From Lampris incognitus (Eukaryota; Chordata; Actinopteri; Lampriformes; Lampridae), in the NCBI RefSeq assembly GCF_029633865.1, contig NC_079221.1, forward strand, positions 221,001-285,000: DNA of 64,000 nt, read 5' to 3'. Position numbers and translations under genes: made by a program. Below, piece after piece: positions 56,059-64,000 of this stretch. Below the pieces are notes generated by a model. The model was not told the origin of the DNA and made no database searches. It saw nothing but the letters and a program-made list of their open reading frames with translations. Every line of letters begins with the position of its first letter. The stretch's first letter is position 1.

Positions 56059-56772
56059 CTGGGTCAAAGAAACACACAATCAGACCTGAAGAGAATAAAA
56101 TTACTCTTTTACCTAAAACCAAACCCACCTGTTTGGACAGGCTAATACAGTAGTCCATTAAAGCCATAAAAACTTTAAAATGTCATTATAAACAGTCCAA
56201 TTGATGTGATTATTGCTGTTATTCTTCTTTATTTTTATTCCTTTTTTGCAGTAGTAATGGATGGGAGATATAGCAGATTTAGGCTCCACACCTACTGCCA
56301 TTTCATTGCTTTGTCATTGACAAAATACTACAATCAAAAGGGTTCAGACTGTAAAAATCTTACAGATACTGAATGATGAATTTCAGATAATGAGTCTCTT
56401 ATTAAATCTGGAATTTATCCAAATTATTTGGGTACTGTACGTAAAAAGAAATTTCTGTTTAGTCCTACTGCAATACATGCATTTTTCCATTTTGTCACGC
56501 TGTCATGGCATGCTGTAGGAAAACACTGCACAGTAATAACACTCACTCATAGCCTGTCACCTAGCAGCAGGCTGCAGCAGTAGGATCTGTACCCGCCCCA
56601 GGCCCACAGGGACCATAATGAGCATAGCATCCTGACAAAGAATTCATACCATTCTTTTATCCTTTCATCCCTGTATCACCTGTGCTTCTCTAGAACCCTA
56701 AACCCTCACTTCCCCCCTCTTTCACTTCCCTATATCCGTCCATTACCTCTTAAAATCAAGAGGAGAATTAAC
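56059..56772. other. Sequence upstream of the first lmln-like exon found
   Basis: Presumably intron of the lmln-like gene. No convincing further exon was found. Confidence 0.4.
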
Positions 56773-56779
56773 ATCCAAG

Positions 56780-58050
56780 ATGGCGGCGTGCTGGACGCAG
56801 CGGGTACTGTGGTTCCCTGTTCAGTGTTGTGTTTTCTTTGTTATTTATACATTAGTTTTAAGTTTACTTACAAGTGTAGGTCATGCGCTCTTCTACAACC
56901 GTCAGGAACTTTTAAACCTCAGAACGGATTACTCACTTCCCTCCACCATCACGGACAACTTCCCCATCAATATTATCCGCTCACCGGCCTCGCAGTGGAA
57001 ACGCTGCCCCCTTCGGCAACGTAAACAAAGGAGGGGGAAACGTGGCGGGCTACATGCTAAGCTAAGTAGCGTTCCCTTCAAAGTGTCCCTCCCCAGCATC
57101 TTCATGGCTAATGTCCGATCGTTAGCTAACAAAATGGACGAGATAAGACTCAGGCTGTCCTCTCGGAAAGGCTGCAGAACTGCTGTCTGCTGATGTTTAC
57201 AGAGACTTGGCTCAACAGCAACATAGCCGACTTGGCAGTCGAGCTAGCGGGCCGCACAACCTTCCATGCCGACAGGACAGCGGACTCCGGCAAGATCCGC
57301 GGAGGAGGTTTGAGTATTTATGTCAGTAACTCTTGGTGCAACAATATAAAGATCGTTGAAAGGCATTGCTCTGCTGATCTAGAGCTTCTTATGATTCAGT
57401 GCAGGCCTTTCTACCTGCCCAGGGAGCTAACGTCCATTACCATCACCGCTGTATACATCCCCCCACATGCTAATGCTAAGGTAGCACTGAAGCAGCTACA
57501 ATGTGCCATCAGCAGACTGCAGACCAAACACCCGGACAATGCCTTTATCATAGGTGGTGACTTTAATCAGGCTAACCTCAGGGCTGTATTGCCCAAATTC
57601 CATCAGCATGTCTCCTGCCCCACTAGGGGACAAAACACCCTGGACCATCTCTATACAAACATTAAGGACTCATACAAAGCTACTCCATGCCCTCATCTGG
57701 GGCATTCTGACCACCTCTGCCTGTTCCTGGTCCCAGCCTACATACACCTAATAAAACGTGTCAAGCCAGCAGTAAAGACAATCACTGTCCGGCCAGAAGG
57801 AGCAGTCTCTGAACTCCAGGACTGTTTTGAAAACACAGACTGGAGTATTTTTGCACATTCAGCTACCCATGGCTCCCATATAGACATTAATGAACAGACA
57901 TCTGCCATACTAGCCTACATTAACTTTTGCACTGAGAGTGTCACAACAAAAAAATCAGTCCGCACCTTTCCAAACCAGAAACCCTGGATGACCAGTGAGG
58001 TCCGGCAGCTGCTGAAAGTCCGGGATGCAGCGTTCAAGTCAGGTAACTGA
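56780..58050 (+). pseudogene. LINE endonuclease domain (one frameshift)
   Basis: The first frame has a hydrophobic start and IFMANVRSLANKMDEIRLRL. After a frameshift near 57180 the second gives MFTETWLN (Glu), TSITITAVYIPPHANA, AFIIGGDFNQANLR (Asp-x-Asn) and LGHSDHLCLFL (Ser-Asp-His), all apurinic-like endonuclease signatures. Confidence 0.9.
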
Positions 58051-59719
58051 GGCCTACAGCGCAGCCAGATCCAACCTCAAAAAGGGCATCAGAACAGCCA
58101 AACATAAATATTCCCTACGAATAGAGGACCACTTTCACAATAACTCTGATCCTCGGCGAATGTGGCAAGGCATTCAGTCTATCACAGACGACAAAAGCTC
58201 TAATCGTGGTCCCACTGTCCATGATGCCTCCCTGCCAGACAAGCTAAATCATTTCTATGCCCGTTTCGACAAGGACAATCCTGACCCAGCCACAAAAATC
58301 CCCAGCCACCCAGAAAACCAGGTGCTCACTCTATCAGTCGCAGAGGTCAGAGAATCACTGCGCAGAGTGAACACACGGAAGGCTGCCGGACCAGACGGCA
58401 TACCGGGTTGGGTCTACCGGGACTGTGCCGACCAGCTGGCTGAGGTCTTCACACCTTTATTTAACCTCTCACTGTCCCAATCTAAAGTCCCAGCATGCTT
58501 TAAGACCACCTCTATCATTCCTGTCTCCAAGAAACCAACATCCACATGTCTGAATGACTACCAACCCATAGCACTTACCCCCATTGCCATGAAGTGCTTT
58601 GAAAGACTGGCTCTGGCTCACATCAAAAACATTATCCCCCCCACATTCAACCCACATCAGTTCACCTACCATCCCAAAAGGTCTACTGAGGATGCCATTG
58701 CCACTGTCCCGCACGTTGCTCTGACCCACCTTGAACTGAACAACACATACATCCGGATGCTGTTTATAGATTACAGCTCTGCCTTCAACACTATCATCCC
58801 CGCCAAACTAACCACCAAACTCCTCTCCCTTGGCCTCAACCCCTCCCTCTGTAACTGGATCCTGGACTTCCTGACCAACAGACCTCAATCTGTTAGGTTA
58901 GGTGACCACTCCTACTCCATCCTGACCCTCAGCACAGGTAACCCCTCAAGGCTGTGTTCTGAGCCCCCTCTTTTTCTCACTCTTTACCCACGACTGCCTG
59001 CCAACTCACCCTTCAAATGCTATAGTTACGTTTGCAGATGACACCACAGTCATTGGCCGTATCACCAACAATGATGAGATGGCCTACAGAGACAAGATTG
59101 AGCACCTCACATCATGATGTACTACCAACAATCTTGTCCTTAATGTATAGAAGACAAAGGAGCTGCTTGTGGACTTCAGGAGGTCTAGAAGCTGCAGCCA
59201 CTCCCCCATTCACATCAATGGGGTGGAAGTGGAGCGTGTTTCCAGCTTTAAATTCCTTGGAGTCCACATCAGCGAGGACCTTTCGTGGACATTAAACACC
59301 CAGGCCTTGTGAAAAAGGCCCAACAACGCCTGCATTTCCTGAGGAGGCTGAAGAGCGCCCGTCTACCCCCCAAAATTCTCACCAACTTCTACCACTGCAC
59401 CATAGAGAGCATCCTAATCATCTGCATCTCAGTGTGGTACGGCAACTGCACCTCAGTAGACCAGAAAGCTCTGCAGCAGATCGTCAAGGCGGCCCAGCAT
59501 ATCACCGGTACCCAGCTCCCAGCCATAAAAGACATTTATCACAAACGCTGCCTTCGAAGGGGTCTGAGCGTCAGCAGAGATCCAACCCACCCCAACCATG
59601 GACTGTTCTCCCCCCTGCGCTCTGGGAGGCGCTACAGGAGCCTCAGAACCCGCACTACCAGGCTCCAAAACAGTTTCTTTCCGCAAGCTGTTGCCCACCT
59701 GAACCTGGCTACCCACTGA
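58025..59719 (+). pseudogene. LINE reverse transcriptase (several frameshifts)
   Basis: KAAGPDGIPGWVYRDCADQL, then LNDYQPIALTPIAMKCFERL, IRMLFIDYSSAFNTIIPAKL (motif A) and WILDFLTNRPQSVRLGDHS are in one frame. FADDTTV (motif C, about 59031) and later text are in others. The C-terminus ends RTTRLQNSFFPQAVAHLN at 59719. Same family type as the fragment at 18586. Confidence 0.9.
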
Positions 59720-60009
59720 ATGTCTGTAAATATTTTTAAATATTTTGTACTCCAGCTCTATTTTAACTTATTTTTAGCTTTTGGTCTTCATGTGTGTATA
59801 TCTTATATTGTGTTTGCGGTGTTTGTCTGTGTCTGTCTTGCACTGTTTGGTGAAGCCACAGCCCTCATTTCATTTTTAACATGTGCCTGCACATTGTTTT
59901 TAATGACAATAAATTGAATTGAATTGAATTGAATTGAACAGGCCAATCCAGAGAAGCTGATCTATGCAGCTGGGATCCTTAACCGAACCAGATGCTGAGT
60001 GTTAGAATG

Positions 60010-60096
60010 TTTGTTTGTTTGAGTGAGTGAGTGAGTGAGTGAGTGAGTGAGTGAGTGAGTGAGTGAGTGAGTGAGTGAGTGAGTGAGTGAGTGAGA
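60010..60096 (+). repeat. GAGT microsatellite
   Basis: Pure GAGT/GTGA repeat for about 75 bases, preceded by TTTG repeats. The same unit as the lmln-like intron repeat at 51361. Confidence 0.95.
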
Positions 60097-60640
60097 GAGA
60101 AGGCGGGTTTCCATTAACCTGATTAATGTGTAATTTGAAATTGCGAACTAAAAGAACGAGTAATGGAAACAAGTGAATCTTAAAAAAAAAAAAAACTTAC
60201 AATATCGCAAAAAAGTTTATATGCTCACATGAAGTGGCTTTTCAGAACATTCAACAAAGCAATATATTGCAAAATTTAAATAGAAACATTTTTGACCTTT
60301 AAGTCAAAACAGCCAGTTTATAAAGAGCGATGGCTATGCGCTTCTTGGTTGGAAGTACCTCAGTGAGGTTGGCACCCCATGTAATCAGAACATGAATAAA
60401 AATATTATCGTCCATTAGTGCAGCATTTGTGCTGATTTGTGTCGCAAAAACTATTGTTTGTGTTGTAATGTTTTTTGAGACGCCGCGTTATCGTCCAAAT
60501 CGTTCAAAACTGGTCTCGTTTGTTTGTGCTTGGTTTGTGCCCATTTGTGCCGTTAAAAGAATTTCAAGACGTATTTCAAGAAGAGGAAGAAACACAGGGT
60601 GACGTATAAGAGTGGAGGAAAGTGCACACAGGTGCACTAT
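60097..60640. other. Unassigned sequence, possibly a DNA-transposon relic
   Basis: GGGTTTCCATTAACCTG near 60107 and an inverted-looking TAATGGAAAC near 60161 suggest a small terminal-repeat element, but no matching far end was found. Confidence 0.3.
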
Positions 60641-60685
60641 ATCTTATGTTGAAGGTGCGATCTGAAAGGCATTGGAGACTGCAAG

Positions 60686-61375
60686 GTGGTGACAGGGGAG
60701 AACGTAGCTAGGCAGCATCGGATGGTGGTCTGTAGGATGACTTTGGAGACCAAGAAGAGGAAGAGAGTGAAAGCAGAGCCGAAGATCAAATGGTGGAAGC
60801 TGAAGAAGGACAACTGTTGTGTGGAGTCCAGGGAGGAGTTAAGACAGGCACTGGGTGGTAGTGAAGAGTTGCCGGATGGCTGGGCAACCACTACAGAAAT
60901 AGCGAGGGAGACAGCTAGGAAGGTACTTGGTGTGTCATCAGGACAGAGGAAGGAAGACAAGGAGACTTGGTGGTGGGATGAGGAAGTACAGCAAAGTATA
61001 CAGAGGAAGAGGTTGGCAAAGAAGTAGGACAGTCAGAGAGATGAAGAAAGTAGACAGGAGTACAAGGAGATACAGCGTAAAGCAAAGAGAGAGGTGGCAA
61101 AGGCAAAGGAAAAGGCATACGGTGAGTTGTATGAGAGTTTAGACACTAAGGAAGGAGAAAAGGACTTGTACTGACTGGCTAAACAGAGGGACCAAGCTGG
61201 GAAGGATGTGCAGCAAGTTAGGGTGATCAAGGAGAGAAATGGAAATGTGCAGACAAGCGAGTAGAGTATGCTGAGAAGGTGGAAGGAGTACTTTGAGGGG
61301 CTGATGAATGAAGAAAATGAGAGAGAGCGAAGGTTGGATGATGTGGGAATAGTGAATCAGGAAGTGCAGTGGATT
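60686..61375 (+). pseudogene. RTE-like LINE, region between endonuclease and RT
   Basis: IKWWKLKKDNCCVESREELR, then KEDKETWWWDEEVQQSIQRK and later LRRWKEYFEGLMNEENERE form the typical linker that precedes the RT. Two stops interrupt it. Confidence 0.7.
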
Positions 61376-62352
61376 AGCTGACATCTTGGAGTGGATGGTG
61401 ACACACCACCTGAAGCTCAATCTGGACAAGACAGAGCTGATGTTCCTCTCGGGGAATGGTTGCCCGCACTGAGACCTGGCCATCACCATTGACAACACTG
61501 TGGTGACGCCAACTCGGACTATGAGAAATCTGGGTGTGATCCTGGACGACCAACTGTTGTTTGCTGCAAACGTTGCATCAGTTGATCGCTCCTGCAGATT
61601 TCTCCCCTATAACATCAGGAGGATTCACCCATTCCTCACCGACGAGACGGCACAGGTGCTCATCCAAGCTATGGTCATCTCCCAGCTGGACTACAGCAAC
61701 TCTCCTTGCTGGCGCCCCGGCGTCAGCCATCAGACCTCTGGAGCTTGTTCAAAAAGCTGCAGCTCGTCTGATGTTCAATCGCCCTGAGCTCTCCCACACA
61801 ACTCCCCTTCTCATGTATCTACACTGGCTCCCAGTAGCTGCTCGCATCCAGTTTAAGATTCTGGTGCTAGCGTACAGAGCAGTGAAAGGAACAGCTCCTT
61901 CCTATCTCCAGGCCATGGTCAAGCCCTACACCCCCGCCCGACCACTTCGTTCTGCTGCCTCGGGACACCTGGTTGCCCTGTCACTCAAGAGGCCCCTGCT
62001 GCCGATCGACCCGGTCACGGCTCTTTTCTGTCCTGGCCCCACAGTGGTGGAATGAACTCCCCACTGATGTCAGGACAGTGGAGTCGCTGCCCATCTTTCG
62101 GCACAGGTTGAAAACTCACCTCTTCAAAAACTGCTACCCTGTTACTTGTTCTTAGCACTTATTGTATTCACTCATAGAAAAAAAAATTTCTTTCTTGCAC
62201 TTTTACTTTACTTACTGGTTTTGCTCTTAGATGCTTGTTTAGATGCACTTATGACCTCTGATGACAAGTAGTTCTCCTGATTTCCTACATTAAACGCACG
62301 TATTGTAAGTTGCTTTGGATAAAAGCGTCAGCTAAATGACTGTAATGTAATG
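61376..62352 (+). mobile_element. 5'-truncated L2/CR1-type LINE
   Basis: RT C-terminal text in two or three frames: RNLGVILDDQLLFAANVAS, then PLELVQKAAARLMFN, LLMYLHWLPVAARIQFKI and WNELPTDVRTVESLPIFRHR. The 3' end is GCTTTGGATAAAAGCGTCAG with TAATGTAATG repeats, a 3' tail shared by many fish LINEs and SINEs. Confidence 0.85.
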
Positions 62353-62952
62353 TAATTGGCAAGGAGGAAGTGAGGGCAGCTATGAAGAGGATGAAGAGCG
62401 GAAAGGTAGTTGGTCCAGATGAAATACCTGTGGGAGCATGGAGATGTTTAGGAGAGATGGCAGTGGGGTTTTTAACTAGATTGTTTAACACAATCTTGGA
62501 AAGCGAGAGGATGCCTGAGGAGCGGAGGTGAAGAATACTGGTACCAATTTTCAAGAACAAGGGTGATGTGCAGAACTGTAGCAACTTCAGAGGTATAAAG
62601 TTGATCAGCCACAGCATGAAGCTATGGGAAAGAGTAATGGAAGCTAGGTTAAGAGGAGGTAATGATTAGCGAGCAGTAGTATGGTTTCATGCCACGAAAG
62701 AGCACCACAGATGTGAGAATGTTGACTGAGAAGTATAGAGAAGGTCAGAAGGAGGTACATTGTGTCTTTGTGGATTTAGAGAAAACTTATGACAGGGTGC
62801 CGAGAGAGGAGGTGTGGTATTGTATGAGGAAGTCGGGAGTTGCCGAGAAGTATGTAGGAGTGGTGCAGGATATGTATGAGGGAAGTGTGGCAGTGGTGAG
62901 GTGTGCAGTTGGAATGACAGCTGGGTTCAAGGTGGAGGTGGGATTACATCAA
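62353..62952 (+). pseudogene. RTE-like reverse transcriptase, N-terminal half
   Basis: KRMKSGKVVGPDEIPVGAW, then [40 protein letters not shown] (motif A; Ala to Thr in the usual KAYDR) and [20 protein letters not shown] up to the insertion point. The stop at 62529-62531 and frame changes disable it. Confidence 0.8.
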
Positions 62953-63145
62953 AAAAAAAAATTTTTTTTTAAATCTCTTTCTTGCACTTTTACTTTAGCA
63001 CTGGTTTTGCTCTTAGATGCTTGTTTGGATGCACTTATGACCTCTGATGACTAGTAGTTCTCCTGATTTCCTACGTTAAATGCACTTATTGTAAGTCGCT
63101 TTGGATAAAAGCGTCGGCTAAACGACTGTAATGTAATGTTATGTA
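62953..63145 (+). mobile_element. LINE 3' tail insertion
   Basis: About 190 bases nearly identical to the 3' end of the L2-type LINE at 62165-62352 (GCTCTTAGATGCTTGTTTGG, TTTGGATAAAAGCGTC). Flanked by ATCAA duplications. It splits the RT just after GLHQ. Confidence 0.85.
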
Positions 63146-63390
63146 ATCAAGGATCGGCTCTGAGCCCTTTCTTGTTTGAAATGGTGATGGACAGGTTGAC
63201 AGATCTGGCAGGAGTGTCCGTGGACTATGATATTTGCGGATGACATTGTGATCTGTAGTGAGAATAGGGTGCAGGTTGAGGAGAGCCTGGAGAGGTGGAG
63301 GTATGCACTTGAGAGAAGAGGAATGAAAGTCAGTAGGAGCAAGACGGAATACCTATGCATGAATGAGAGAGGACAGTGGAATGGTGAGGA
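63146..63390 (+). pseudogene. RTE-like reverse transcriptase, motif C region
   Basis: GSALSPFLFEMVMDRLTD and IFADDIVICSENRVQVEESL (motif C with both Asp), then RRGMKVSRSKTEYLCMNER. A frameshift lies between the two parts. The fragment ends at the hAT element. Confidence 0.85.
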
Positions 63391-63391
63391 C

Positions 63392-64000
63392 CAGGGATGG
63401 AAATTAGCACCCACTACAAGCCAAATGCGGGTGGATTTGCGTATCGGTGGGTGAATTTGCTCAACCTACCAGCCACGGTGGCGGGTAAAGAAAAGTAGCA
63501 ATTTGTGATGTACTGAATCGCGAATCTGCCTTATTTTCCCCCCTATGACCCGCCCTACTCTGCCTCTGATTGGCTAAGTACTTGTTGCCATCGTTGGTTA
63601 GCCAGTCAGAGGCAGAGTATAGGGACGCTTGTCTTGCGAGTCTGCTAATTCACACAGACACTTTCGAGGACGAGGAGAGAGCCAGAAAACACAATGTGGC
63701 GTTACATCGCAGGGGTTAAGAGGTCTGCAGAGAAAACATCCCAGGAGGAGACACAGGTTAAAGAGGCGAAGATGAAAGGAAAACGTTTTTCGTGGAGAAT
63801 AACTGACAACGGAGACAGACAGTCCCGTGATTGGTTAGTTTATGAGGAGACAAGCCAGACGATGTTCTGTTTGGTATGTCATCAACACGCTTCGGATGCC
63901 AACAAGAAAGCTAACAGTTTCATTATTGGGACTAAAAACCTAAATTGGAAGCCATAAAAGACCATGAATCATCCAAATGCCACATCCATGTAATAAAGAT
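63392..64000 (+). mobile_element. hAT transposon, 5' part (runs off the window)
   Basis: Begins CAGGGATGGAAATTAGCACC, a terminal sequence form seen in fish hAT elements, directly inside the RTE-like LINE. The far end and the 8-bp duplication are outside the window. Confidence 0.65.
63694..63957 (+). pseudogene. hAT-type transposase N-terminus with TTF-like zinc finger
   Basis: The frame MWRYIAGVKRSAEKTSQEET continues to RDWLVYEETSQTMFCLVCHQ and NSFIIGTKNL. The Cys pair, with a later Cys/His in an adjacent frame (SSKCHIHV-like), resembles the TTF-type finger of ZNF862/KIAA1586-like hAT proteins. A frameshift at about 63945 breaks it. It continues past 64000. Confidence 0.65.

Larger units (their letters stand above)
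56773..59938 (+). mobile_element. CR1/L2-type LINE with short 3' tandem repeat
   Basis: Starts near CCAAGATGGCGGCGTGCTGG and ends in GACAATAAATTGAATTGAATTG-type ATTGA repeats rather than poly-A. It encodes endonuclease and RT in one series of frames separated by single-base indels. It is almost full length but inactive, and lies beyond the first recognised lmln-like exon, possibly in an intron of that gene. Confidence 0.85.
60641..63390 (+). mobile_element. RTE-like LINE fragment interrupted by two LINE tails
   Basis: Three collinear pieces (60641-61375, 62353-62952, 63146-63390) read as one polyprotein when the inserts at 61376-62352 and 62953-63145 are removed. The second insert has ATCAA at both sides (62948-62952 and 63146-63150). 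Numerous stops; inactive. Confidence 0.75.

Noticed and set aside
56521-56640. Possible further 5' exon of the lmln-like gene
   Set aside because: No frame gives the Cys pattern expected before the first recognised exon.
59940-60000. Short protein-like stretch after the LINE tail
   Set aside because: About 20 readable residues on the plus strand with no splice sites or family match.

Overview
The window looks like repeat-dense euchromatin of a teleost fish. The evidence is the mix of mobile elements: Tc1-like DNA transposons, a Gmr1-type Ty3/gypsy element, Penelope-like elements, CR1/L2- and RTE-type LINEs, an L1, hAT relics and a tRNA-derived SINE. It also holds one host gene with clear vertebrate splice structure. 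Only one ordinary gene is recognised: a leishmanolysin-like M8 metallopeptidase (lmln-like) on the minus strand. Eleven exons spliced in consistent phase run from 56058 down to 42474, with the 5' exons missing. Nearly everything else is transposon sequence, much of it inserted into other transposons.

Layout. 1-1200: a fold-back Tc1 derivative. 1201-9411: one long Penelope-like element (reverse transcriptase plus GIY-YIG, with a hammerhead ribozyme motif and an SGNH-hydrolase-like region upstream), followed by a shortened second copy. 9718-10107 and 10258-10658: two tRNA-derived SINEs; the second lies in the terminal repeat of a Tc1-like transposon with an intact 342-residue transposase (10233-12228). 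12400-15720: GATA/GACA microsatellites, tandem repeats, an inverted repeat and a LINE tail. 15788-17051: a deleted hAT element with a perfect 8-bp target duplication. 18251-40084: a Tc1 relic split by a stack of insertions. A LINE fragment (18583-39245) holds a Gmr1-like gypsy element (19561-39180). That in turn holds a K02A2.6-like gypsy element (20882-33400), a solo LTR and a small palindrome. The K02A2.6-like element itself holds two more LTR elements (22831-26420 and 29320-33378). 42474-56058: the lmln-like gene, whose last intron contains a third Tc1 relic split by a nearly complete L1. 56773-63390: a CR1/L2-type LINE, then an RTE-like LINE cut twice by LINE 3' ends. From 63392 a hAT element runs off the window.

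The most interesting object is the LTR element at 29320-33378 (minus strand). It has almost identical 604-bp LTRs, a GTAC target duplication, a primer-binding site and a polypurine tract, but no protease, reverse transcriptase or integrase. Its single uninterrupted 815-codon frame reads gag, then about 150 residues of the host chromatin protein family BRWD/PHIP (including its first WD40 repeat, without introns), then a tail like the end of a gypsy pol. It appears to be a young, non-autonomous retroelement that captured spliced host mRNA in frame.

All coordinates were read by eye and all family assignments come from recognised motifs; no database search was run.
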